Of a DNA stretch of 64,000 bases, positions 44,720 to 55,291 are shown piece after piece. Origin of the DNA: Cladochytrium replicatum (Eukaryota; Chytridiomycota; Chytridiomycetes; Cladochytriales; Cladochytriaceae); NCBI GenBank assembly GCA_025526935.1, contig JAHLKD010000006.1:405001-469000 (forward strand), read 5' to 3'. The notes beneath the pieces were generated by a model, which worked only from the letters and a program-made list of their open reading frames with translations, made no database searches and was not told where the DNA came from. The stretch's first letter is position 1. Every line of letters begins with the position of its first letter. Both the position numbers and the translations under genes were made by a program.

Positions 44720-45767
44720 CTAGACGAGTGGGCCAAATGCAAAAAAGTGGATTGTCTCAGTGGACAAATCTGTCATCGATGCAGAAAACTTGTTGTCACG
44801 ATCGCGCTGCATCTCGATGAGATGCGAGGAAAACGGGAACTTTGCAGATAAGCTCGTTCCTTTATCCGACCGAAACATATCCCATCGCGAAAGCAGGAGC
44901 GCCAATGACCATTCCACCGACAGGTTTTTCAAAATTATCGTGAGCTGAATCCTTGTTTGTCGCAAGAGAACTACGGGAGACGATTTCGATCCCGTTGGAA
45001 TGTTCTTTGTGTCGTCGAGGAGTGCATGATAAGGAAGCTGAAGTGGCGGCATGAACATATCTTCTTCGTCCCAGTAGGCAAACTTCCCAGGAACTTTGCT
45101 CTCCACTGCTCGGTCAGCCCAGAAGAACGAAGACAGACTGTCCACAACCAACAGGGAGAAATGGACCCTCTCGGATTCTTGCAAGAATCCCTCTAACGAG
45201 GTCAATGTGCTCAAAAGCTCAAACGTCGATTGTGGCCGGGCAACGTAAATGAGACCAAGACTATCATCGATGAGTGAATCGATTTGCCCATTCACGCTTT
45301 CGTTCCCAACCGAGAGGGCAACATGAGTTTGTGTGAAAGCCCGGTCAACGATTACTCTCATGATCTTCTGTAGCCTTATCATAGTTATTCGCTGATCGCA
45401 ATCAATGCATATAACTCCTGTCCTTCGGCCTCCGATGTTTACCACAAGCTCCTCTTCGTCGATATTGAATGTCCAGAACTTTGGGAGTATTGTCCAGGCC
45501 ATCGATTGCTATAATATAAACCCACAGCTTCAGTAACGAAGGATTTACGACAGAATTTTACGTGCATACCAAGATCAGCTCTGTTTTGCCCGTTCCCGTG
45601 TCACCGAACAGCTCGACTACCTGCCGTGGGTGTACTTGAAAGTTCTTTGCGCTTTGTGTGCTAAACGAATGCAGTCTCCTAAACTCGAGGACGGGTTCTA
45701 GTTGCTGATAATGAGCGAACAGCTGCTGGGCAGTTTCGCCTTCGATCTGGTCGTCTATCGAAATCAT
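44720..45767 (-). CDS. XRCC2: RAD51 paralogue XRCC2
   Basis: Exons 45767-45570 and 45508-44720 join in frame (61-bp intron) into 328 residues. Walker A is VVELFGDTGTGKTELIL near residue 60. A short beta-strand with ICIDCDQRITMIRLQKIMR follows, as in XRCC2 (FIDTD). Walker B is HFSLLVVDSLSSFFWADRA near 165, where XRCC2 has the LDSLSAFYW pattern. The start is the first ATG in the open frame (MISIDDQIEGETAQQLFAHY). XRCC2 works in the BCDX2 complex of RAD51 paralogues, helping RAD51 filaments in homologous recombination. It lies 13-14 kb from the RAD51AP1-like gene and directly downstream of the arrestin-like gene on the same strand. The C-terminal part (MQRDRDNKFSASMTDLSTET) is diverged but has the usual length. 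Confidence 0.85.
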
Positions 45768-45913
45768 GTTTGGACGCCACAACTTAATGGTGAAATTGGA
45801 GTCGTTGAAGTTCTCAGAAAAGGAACAAAATCTCAAATTAAAACCAAGGATTCATAAGAAAGCGATGCAAAATTCTATAGTAAGAAAGATACTGGATTGT
45901 TGGATTGTCGTCA

Positions 45914-48900
45914 TTAGAGTTCGATGTCTTCATCATCAAGCGACATCTCCACATCTTCCATTCGAGCCCCAACAATCTTGTCCAGGGACTCGCTTGATCC
46001 AAGGTCACCATCGTCATCATCGTAGGACTGAGCGTCCGCCTTGGCTGTGTCAAACGTCCCGTCGATCAGAGCAGAGCCATCCATCTGAAGTAGCGCATTT
46101 GGTCTTTGCCCAGACAATATGTCAGCCATCATTTCATCGATTCCTGTGTCGTAAGTCCGTCTATCGATCGCTAGATCCCCTTCAAACGTGGAGGAGAGAT
46201 CCTCTGACTTTCGCAGCTCTTTGTCGAATTCATCGTATTCTGTCTCCGCCTTTGCTATACTGGCAGTGCCCTCGACAAGATCATCGACTGTAGCACCTTG
46301 ATAGCTTACGACGTTGCTAAACGATATCCTTCGTCCCTCGTCCGACGATCGTCCTGTCACTTCTGTTTGTAGATTCTCACCTGCAAACTCGTCGTCAGTA
46401 TCTTCCCTTTCGTACGGCGACTCTTCACTCGAGCCAGTGTCATACGCCGCTCCACCTCGCGAACTGCTCCTTCGCCACGGCTGCGAACTCTCTCCAGCCC
46501 AAGTCCCGTCATCATACCGCCCAACGTCTTCGCTTGCGGTCGCGCTCTGCTTCCCTCCCAACACAAGCTCCTGCCAAACAGGATCCACTTCCGCGCGACG
46601 CTCGACAAACTCCCGATCACGAGCGTCGATCTCCGCGCGGTCCTCCCAGATGACTCGGTCGCACTGCAGTCGGTCCGCGGGCCGTCTTAAGATGTACACT
46701 GGAAGAGTCAGCTCTATCGTTGTGGAGGTGTTGCTGATGTGACCTCTGTAAAAGTGCTGCACCACACCAATGTTCTGCGGTTCCGACATCAGCGTGTGCG
46801 TTGCAGATGAAACCGTCCCACTCTCTGGTTGCGACCCGCGAGATATGGCGGGTTGGTACCGCCTAGACGTTTGGTGGAAGCTGCTTCCGCGCGACTGTGG
46901 TGCATTCTCACCGACACCATTCTTCACGTGCGCTTCACCGTTCGTAGTTGTAGCGTGCTCGAAGCGCTCGACTTCATCATCCATCGTGGAGCTTTCTGGT
47001 GGATGCGTGTTGGTCGCAAATGTGATCTTTGCTCTGAGGTAGTGCGAGAATCCAACAACATCGAATTCGCCAGAGGGATTCACGTGGGAAAGAATGGTGA
47101 GTTGACCGCCTTCTGATATGGAATCGCTCATGGAAAATGATTGAATCATGGGGTGTGGCATTGCGACTGGTGCCATTCGCTGGGTTCCTTTCGGTGTTGG
47201 TACAGAAGTGGTAGAATTTGGCTTCGGTAGTGTGTGTGGCAGACCCGTCGCAGAACGTTGCGGAGACATGGATCCGTTTGCTGCTGTTGATGGAGTAAAT
47301 CTCTTTGCCGCATCCGCCGAAGTTGGAGGACCCGGAGGTATTGGAATGGAAACCTACTCACAATGTTTTAGTTCTGCGAATTGTGGACAGATATGGAAGC
47401 TACCTTGCGTTCTTCTTGAAACTCGCCACGAAAACCTTCGCGTCTCTCCCACCGAAGCACATCAACATCTTCTTCCACAGCATGTACCAGCGAGTCCTTG
47501 ATTCCCCGATTCCGTGCTTCGATCTTCTGTCGTTCCATTAAGCTCACTTGGAGCGATGCGATTGTCACCCATGCCCCATCCTCATCGCTATCGGTATATC
47601 GTGGTGCTATTCTGAACGAAAGGTCAAACGACTCTCCTGGAGATAGAACTCGCCGGTTGGTTGACACAGAATAGCTCAACAAAGGATGCACATGCCGAAC
47701 AAAATATTGGGAGGACATGGATTCTCCAGCCTCTGCTTCCTCTTCCGCTTCTCTATCAGTCCCACCGGTGATCATGCTGTTTCGATACTTGCAAGTGCAC
47801 GGTGGTAAATCTGAAGCAACCCATGAAGAAGTCCATGTGAAACCCCAATGACGTCTGCAGGGTTGCCCGAACATGTTGGTCACAATCTTCCTTCCCGTAA
47901 GATCTGGTAACCCTGAACTTTGCGGGGACAATATGCCAGGCGGCAAGAACGGCTCCATCGAATGCATGAGAACAGCGAGCCAGGCAGGGTTCACATACAC
48001 GAAATCAAGATCTCTTGCCACCTGGCTAACCCGAAATCGGCCGAGCGTAAATGAAAAGAGTCGCTCCGGGAAACTCATAAGACGACGTGTCGCAAGGATG
48101 TTATTCGCACCATTCCCTGAAGCGTTCGCCGCAACTGCGACAGATCCGACTAGATCATGTGAATAAGCGCATTCTGCTCGCACTTGGTACTCTACGAGTC
48201 CATAGTGCTCTTTTGTAGGATCACGGGAAATTCTCGCTGTGGGCAAAATGCGAACGGCGTCTCCGTGCGTTGTTGCTACTCCATCGGGGATATTTAGTCG
48301 CTTCGGTGGTCTTGGATACTGGTCCTCTGCATCAAGCTGGAACGAAAAATCAAAGTCCCGGGATTCGCCTGCTTGCAAAATAAGACCCCCGGTTGCAATA
48401 ATTACAGGTGCCCCGCCTGATCGATTATTCGTTGCACCCGTAGTTGCATTTCCATTCGCCTCGTTTGACATAGAGTTTCTGGGAGTAACGGAGGGAGATG
48501 CTCGGGGAGTGGTGGATCGCAATCCATCAGCATCCTCATCCGGTGCGTAAAATGGTGCTTCTGGGGTTGGATGCCCAATCAGCGTCAACGCATGGTCCAG
48601 CAGAACTCGCTCATCGGCATTTACCACCTTTGTAGTCGAGGGCTTTCCGCCAATTATAGGCCTTGTAACCACACATGTTTCAGATCGTCCTTTCAAACGA
48701 ATGACAAGCTGTGTGACTGTTCGAACGCCGGCCGGCGTCTGTGGGGCACTCGAGCGCGGTCGCTTGGGCGACGGAGGCGCTTTATTCGCTTCTGTTATAT
48801 TCGATGCAGTAGTATTTGTTGTTGGAGCGTTTATAGCATATGAAGCAGGCTGTACCGCACTCGAGATATCCACATCCACATAATCCTCCCCGGATCCCAA

Positions 48901-49200
48901 CGGGCCTTCTTGTGCAACGCTTACACGGGGTGATGGAAGGTCGGAAGCTGGAAGACTGGCGGCACTGCCAGCATTGGGAGTTGTTAGTGACACCGATGAA
49001 GTGGAATTGGATTCTGCTGGCTGAGCAGTGGCCGAAACGGAGGAGCTCGATGGACCTTTAGTCTGCAGTGAATTTGGCAGTGGAGTGGTATTTCTAACCC
49101 GCACCACACCCTCCACAATCACAACGTTTCCTGTACCCAGAAAGCCGCGAACCAGCGAAAAGCGACCCGCTTTCGGAATGATCTCCACGGAGACAGGCAT
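45914..49200 (-). CDS. Arrestin-like protein (ART family)
   Basis: Exons 49200-47404 and 47353-45914 join through a 50-bp intron into roughly 1,080 residues. The N-terminal part reads as an arrestin fold: MPVSVEIIPKAGRFSLVRGF, then TQLVIRLKGRSETCVV, LQAGESRDFDFSFQL and YGLVEYQVRAECAYSHDLVG. These are the strands found in alpha-arrestins such as yeast Ldb19/Art1, with a long Ser/Thr-rich insertion (about residues 50-160). The C-terminal part continues the fold (GEFDVVGFSHYLRAKITFAT) and ends in a long acidic tail (DDDDGDLG). Alpha-arrestins recruit Rsp5/Nedd4 ubiquitin ligases to plasma-membrane transporters. I did not find a clear PPxY, so the ligase link is weak. The two exons could be mistaken for separate genes. 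The splice joins them in frame. Confidence 0.65.
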
Positions 49201-49432
49201 GAGCTGAGATTCAAGTTGAGATGCAAAGGCAAATTCAGCGCAGAGAGCAGATCATGGGGTAGGCTGCACAGTCCGAAACCGCGATCGAGAAGTCAAGAAT
49301 TGTTCTGTGGAGGTAGCTATCACGTGAGTGGGTGCAGTAAGTCGCAGAAATTTTTTTCACTATAAGTAGAATCGGACTTTCAAATAGGAAAATGAAGCAT
49401 ACAGTTTGATGGTGAAGCATAAAAACATAAAG

Positions 49433-50509
49433 CTAAAACCCAATCGATTTCACGAACGAAGTGATTCCGTCAAAGACCACGTCGGGCTTTTCAATGTGCT
49501 TGGTTGAGCGTGTTAGAACATGTCATCAAGCGAATACACACGTCAAACGGCTTACCGGGTAGTGACCAGCTTCATCAACGACCAACGTGGAAACATTAGC
49601 GTCCGATCTACGAGCTTCAATAACCGCCTTCTTAACGAACTCGACTTCCTCTTTTGGGTCGGCGAAATCAGGGTCCCCAGACCCCATAATAAGCAACGTG
49701 GGAGCTTCGATCCCAGGTGCAGCTGTGAGCGCCTCCCATGCGATCTCTTTCGAGGCTCGAACGTACTCGCCGATGGCGGCAACTCGGCTCTTGTTGTTGG
49801 AAAGTGAAGCCGTCAAACCAGCAATGTGAGAATCGATGTCAGCAGGAGGTGACTTGTAAAGCGTTTTGTAGTATGCAATCCAGGTGGTGGTACCCCACAG
49901 CTTAGGGAAGAGAATGTAGGAGATGGGACGGAAGTAGGTATCTGACCAAGCAAACACATGTTATCATCAGATCCAGAAGTCTGCTAATATTTCGTTACTC
50001 TCACCGGCTCGCATGGGTCTGAAGAATCCCCCGATGGTGACCAACCCGGCAACAGACGAGGGACGTCCTGCACTGGTGTTAGCGGCAATGAAAGAAAGAC
50101 TTGCTGCAGCGAACGAGTTTCCCACGAAAACTACAGGCTGTGTAATTTGTTCGGCATCAAGAACGGCAAGAATGTCTGCTGCTTGATCTTGAACTGTGTA
50201 GCTTTTGAATCCGCTCGAGCTTTCACCCTCTCCACGAATGTCAGTTACGATCACGCGGTATCCGGCATCACGGATTTTGGGTGCAAGAAATCTATACTGC
50301 TGCCTCACGTCGCCTAAGATTTTCACTGTGATTAATCGAAAAATGCCGATCATTTACTGATATAGTCGCTCACCAATTCCGGGGACACAGAAAATAACGC
50401 GTCGTGCGGATTCACCAGAGTCTTCGTATGCGATTTTCAAGCCCGAAACGTTCACAAACTTTGTGGCTGATGCGGGGAACACTTGCGAGAAGTACTTCTG
50501 AGTAGACAT
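49433..50509 (-). CDS. Alpha/beta hydrolase, copy 1 of a tandem pair
   Basis: Four exons give a protein of about 310 residues beginning MSTQKYFSQVFPASATKF. It has the alpha/beta hydrolase order: VIFCVPGIG as oxyanion region, then DVRQQYRFLAPKIRDAGYRV and DIRGEGES, the nucleophile elbow VVFVGNSFAAASL with Ser in GNSFA, the acid in MGSGDPDFADPKEEVEFVKK, and the catalytic His in DEAGHYP just before the last intron. The final exon encodes HIEKPDVVFDGITSFVKSIG. This fits small-molecule hydrolases such as esterases or epoxide-hydrolase-like enzymes. GNS replaces the usual GHS, and the substrate is unknown. No signal peptide is visible, so it is probably cytosolic. Intron positions match copy 2 at 51371-52438 exactly, which shows a recent tandem duplication. 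Confidence 0.85.
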
Positions 50510-51370
50510 ATTGGTAATGGCTGTTGAAGACTGAAGTTGATACATCTTGAGGGTCAATAATGCACGCTCTTAAAGCCTTCTTGACTCGGAAACCGTCGGT
50601 GATCGAGATGCCACGTACGAGCAGCCTAACTTATTGGCGGAGGGTACTGCAGTGTCCCACGGTTTTAAATTTAAACGTTTCTTAAAAATCATTGCCCGCG
50701 AGGCACGGTTAGAATGATCAAGCACTTTGCGGAACCTAATATTGGTACAGATGACTATCATGGATCGAAGCTGAACTTGGGAAAGTACCCGCTAATGACG
50801 TGGCATGCGCTTAGAGATTATAAAGTAGCTGACGGACGACAACGATCGGAAAAACTGACGCAGTTTCAAGTTCGACAAAAATAGAATGCCCGAATAATAT
50901 TTTCAACCCATAATCTACAAATACATTGTGGCATTTCCAATTTCGAAACATATTGTCGTCAGGCACCATGATAATTTATGGCACAACCCCGCCTAGGGAG
51001 ATTATTGCAAACAGAGATTGGATCTCTTCCAGGTTGACAAACATCAGGGGCTATCGATATGATCGTTCGAACACTTCGCAAAACATTTTACACTGCGTTG
51101 GCTTCTCTTCTGACATGTTTCGAAACTTCGCAAAACATTTACAGTGTTGGCAGCTCCTCTGGGCATGTTTTACACCAGCAAGAGCTGAATAGAACGGATA
51201 TTACAAAACAAAAATAAAAAATAATTTCTACTAAAGTTCACATAGAAAATTGTGCAGTCAAAGCCAATTGTTTAAGTGCAAAAATGCTTCCTTTTATTAA
51301 AATTCAGATAAATATGAGAAACGAGAAGATAAGGATGACGGCAAATCATAGATTGGCCCATAAAAGAAAA
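50510..51370. other. Spacer between the tandem hydrolases
   Basis: AT-rich sequence with stops in all frames and no convincing gene. It contains the two-copy 52-bp repeat at 51073-51175. Confidence 0.6.
51073..51175. repeat. Imperfect 52-bp direct tandem repeat, two copies
   Basis: Unit 1 (51073-51124) and unit 2 (51125-51175) both begin acttcgcaaaacatttta or acttcgcaaaacattta and continue with similar sequence to a ctgacatgttt- or gggcatgttt-type end. The period is 52 bp. Confidence 0.7.
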
Positions 51371-52438
51371 TCAGAAGCCGATAGATTTGACGAAAGACTC
51401 GATTCCCTCGAAAACTACGTCAGGCCTTTCAATATGCTAATTCTTATGTGAGGAAAAATCCATAGAGATACACCAACACAAGACTGCTTACCGGATAATG
51501 GCCAGTGTCCTCGACCAACAATGTTGAAACTCCAGCCTCCGATCCTCGAGCATCGATAACAGACTTCTTTACAAACTCAACTTCCACTTTGGGGTCGGCG
51601 AAATCAGGGTCCCCTGATCCCATCACGAGGAATGTTGGCGCTTTGATACCGGGGACTGTTGTGAGAGCATCCCAAGCGACCGCTTTTGAAGCGCGAACGA
51701 ATTCGCCAATTGCGGAAACACGATTCTTGTCGGTGGCAAGCGAAGAAGTCAGCGCAGCGATATGCGACTCGATGTCGGCCGGAGGCGATTTGTAAAGCGT
51801 TCGGTAGTAAGCAATCCAGCTGGTCGTACCCCAGATCTTAGGGAAGAGGAGGTATGAGATCGGACGGAAATAGGTGTCTGAACAGATGACCTGAATTAGA
51901 CCTAATTAATTCCGACACTACTCTTTTTCCTCACCCGCAGGCATGGGTCTGAAGAATCCGCCGATGGTGACCACACCGGCAACGGCTGAGGGTCTCCCCG
52001 CACTAGCGTTCGCGGCAATGTAAGACAAGCTCGCTGCAGCAAAAGAATTTCCGACAAAAACGACCGGCTTGGTGATTTTTTCGGCATCTAGAACAGCGAG
52101 AATGTCTGATACTTGGTCTTCAACGGTGCAGGTTTTGATATCCGTCGAGCTTTCACCAGCTCCACGGATATCGGTCACGACCACCCTATACCCAGCGTCG
52201 CGGAGTTTGGGAGCCAGGAACCTGTACTGCTGTCTCACATCACCTAGGAAGCGAAAATTTAACGGACTGACACAATAGTGAAGCCACAAAAAGCAAACTC
52301 ACCGATTCCAGGGATACAAAAGATAATTGGCCGACCCGACTCTCCCGAATCTTCGTATGCGATTTTTAACCCCGAGAAGTCTGTAAATTTTGTGGTTGAT
52401 CCTTCGAACACTTGGGCAAAGTACTTTTGGGTGGTCAT
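51371..52438 (-). CDS. Alpha/beta hydrolase, copy 2 of a tandem pair
   Basis: This copy shares the exon layout of the one at 49433-50509 and begins MTTQKYFAQVFEGSTTKF. The same catalytic elements are present: IIFCIPGIG, the nucleophile VVFVGNSFAAASLSYI, MGSGDPDFADPKVEVEFVKK, and His in EDTGHYP, where copy 1 has DEAGHYP. Differences are scattered and mostly conservative, so both copies look functional and under selection. Their division of labour may lie in expression, since the promoter sequences differ. Stop TGA is at 51371-51373, and the ATG lies in a good context 8 bp before the first codon of the aligned region. Confidence 0.85.
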
Positions 52439-55291
52439 GTTGGTGTGATTGTTGGGATCTGCGTTGATTGATGTGGAGAGGTGTGTCTGTGTGGTATTTA
52501 AGCGAATCACGTCCGGGAACGGCCGGTGATCAACGAAGCCACGTTGAATGGGAAAGCTCCCAACGGAAGGTATTCCCTATGTCCCACGGATTTCTGGTCA
52601 ACAATTTTTTGGCATCAGCTTCGGCACCGGCAAGGGGCACAGCTGGCGTATCACTGCACTGACTTGTTTGAATATGAAATTGAGACTGCTATATATCATA
52701 ATCGTATAAAAGACAAACGGTTATATTGCTTTTTTCAACAACGCTCTGTTCGACATAGGGAGAAGAAAAGCTTGCACGGTCTCCGACACATGTTGTTTTT
52801 ATCAGCTATGGCGGGAAGTACATATCGTTTTTAGCTCCCAACATCATCTTGAGTAGGGTGGAATTTGTGGTGAATTGGCCTGGTTGGAGTAGGGTATACT
52901 CTGTTCGAACATGATTGAGTAGAGTTGATCCTGAGACTCGCACACGCCATTCGATCATCGTTGCATACTCTTATATAGCAGTATGGCTTGATTATAGTTG
53001 AATTATAAGTTTTCTTCATAAAAGTTTTGTTTAGCAGAAAAGAACTTGCAGTGCAAAAAGATATTACTGACTGTGAGGTTCGAACTAAAACACTGTCAGA
53101 GTTTATTCACTTGTAAGACAAACGCTAGTTTAACGGAACGTGATGGAAACTTGATGGAATGTGCAGGATTTTATGTTGGAAAAAGTTCTAGCACTTTGGA
53201 TTGACTTAAAAGCGGAGCTCATGCCGCTCAATATACTTGAAGATCTTCCGCTCAATCCTCCATTCTCCAAAACACAACAATTATTAAAATACTGTTCCCA
53301 ATAAGTAAAATATTACTGTGATTACTAATGAGTGCTTCAATCGGCCAATGGACCAACGCGTAATGTAACTAATATTACTATATTTGGTAACACCATAGAA
53401 GACACTTAAATACACATTTCCACCCTCATAGATACATTGTACTCTTCCCGAGTTAACGATTGTTATCGACTTAACAATTATAACAGACTGGTCTATCTGC
53501 ATCCTGTATTGAGAACTCCTGGAGATCTCCAGTCCATCTGTTATGTCGTAGTGTGTTATGTGAATGGTTGTTACAGTGACTGTAGTAATAGAGTCTTGTA
53601 GCGTTCATAATCCTATAGTACATTCGCTAGATGGTTCCAAACCAATGGGCTTGTGAGTGATCTCTTGTTGCACTTTGGCATTTCTGATTTCTCTCGAAGA
53701 TTAATCCAGCTGTGATTGGGATTGGTGCTCCATTCATCGATGCTGCTTCGTTGGTACGACATCCGCGAACCTTAACAAGAGTTTGCTGAAGACAAGGATA
53801 GAAAACGTCGTATCTACCCTTGGGCACTACAAAAGGGCCAAGTCTTTGGCAATGCTACTGTGCAGGTAACCTGTCAAGAATTCTGATTTGATCGTTTATA
53901 GCATGTTTGGTGCACGAGCAAGTTGGTGTACAGAAATCGTTCGACTGAGTGTAACATGCCATGGGCCAGGTTGAGGACCTCACATATATCGCGGAGTGTA
54001 CTCGAATTATGGATGCGATCGATCACCTCAACCTTTTCATCACTCCGCAATGAGTAGGGTAATTGTACTTCTTCGGACCAAAAATAACTCCGTTCAATCT
54101 TTCAGGAGCTGCTTCGACTAATATCAAATTCGTACAGGGACTTCAGAGCCCAATAATATTCGTTGATATGGTTACCAGGCAAGGTTCAACTCGTGCTTGG
54201 TAGTCAACGTGGGGATCATCTTGTCGCCTTTAGCCAGCGGCGCTCACCATTTTCGAACAGGACGGTGTTGGTGTTTATCCGAAATGCAGTGCACACCCGG
54301 TATTTGGCAGGATCCAAAGTTCCCGAGTTTTCCAAACTTGTTCCACCAACGTTTGGAACAACATGAGCACAGATGGATCACGACTTGTAAAAAATACCTT
54401 AAAACGACTGCTCAGTACCGGGCTTCCGGTTCATTTTTGGAGGTTGTCATATTCATTTTCCCTGATCTTGGCTTACTGAAGATCAAACATTTTTTTTCTC
54501 TTTTCTCAGTGGCACCGAAGACTATATCATCAACTATCTGGGCCTCAAAAATCGGAGAAGATGTGGACGAACGGCCAACTGGGGGTATTGACTTTGCTTT
54601 TCTTGAATCAGCTGGACGCACTAATCGACTGTGCTTATTCAGAGCTCACTTACGAACTGGGTTGTCGGCGGGCACGTGTTTGGGAGGACAGCGAAATTGA
54701 ACGGGTTGACTTACTACCGCATTTCGAACGTTGGTCATCATACGCTCGGAGAAGCACTTACGATTGGAAATCACATTGTTCAAAACCTTTGGCGCGTGCA
54801 GCAGCATTTAATGCAGCGAAACGTTAAGTTAGAGCAGTTATAAGATTTTTGGCTGGTTGCATTTGGTTCTGTTGGGGTTTGGTAAGCTGCCGTTTGTTAG
54901 ATCAATTCGCACTTCGTTTCTTAATACTTAACAATCCGAGGATTGAACCTGTGTAAATATGTCAATGCACACATTGTTGCCACATAGCAAACCAGTGCTG
55001 ATCTGAGCAATATTCATCCAATCTGAGTTCGTACTCGTTATACCACTACACATCAGTCTCATCAGCTGAGTTATTGCTTAATACGTGCATATCGCGACAA
55101 CTGTTGCTTTTCAAGACAAAGTCTAGGTTACAAAATTTGATGACGAAGACCTGCTGAGCACCGCGCCTCACCATATCCGATTGGTGTGGGTTCCCTTTCT
55201 TTCCCACTTTGCAACGTGTCTGATTGCGAAAAACTCCGTAATATTTCAGCTTCGTCTCCCGCAAACTCAAGAAAAACGTCAAGGGAACGGA
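52439..55291. other. Gene-free interval with possible gene relics
   Basis: No intact gene is visible. A minus-strand piece at 53627-53827 (RTNEAASMNGAPIPITAGLI) and a plus-strand piece at about 54550-54840 (YYRISNVGHHTLGEALTIG) have weak coding character. The second faintly recalls the end of serine carboxypeptidases (a G-H near the C-terminus), but stops interrupt it on every frame. I see no repeats, RNA genes or mobile element ends. Confidence 0.4.

Noticed and set aside
45914-49200. Two separate minus-strand proteins of 451 and 610 residues
   Set aside because: A 50-bp intron at 47354-47403 joins them in frame into one arrestin-like protein.
54550-54843. Serine carboxypeptidase C-terminus
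   Set aside because: Only a weak G-H/aromatic resemblance, no upstream GESYAG-type motif, and stops in every frame.
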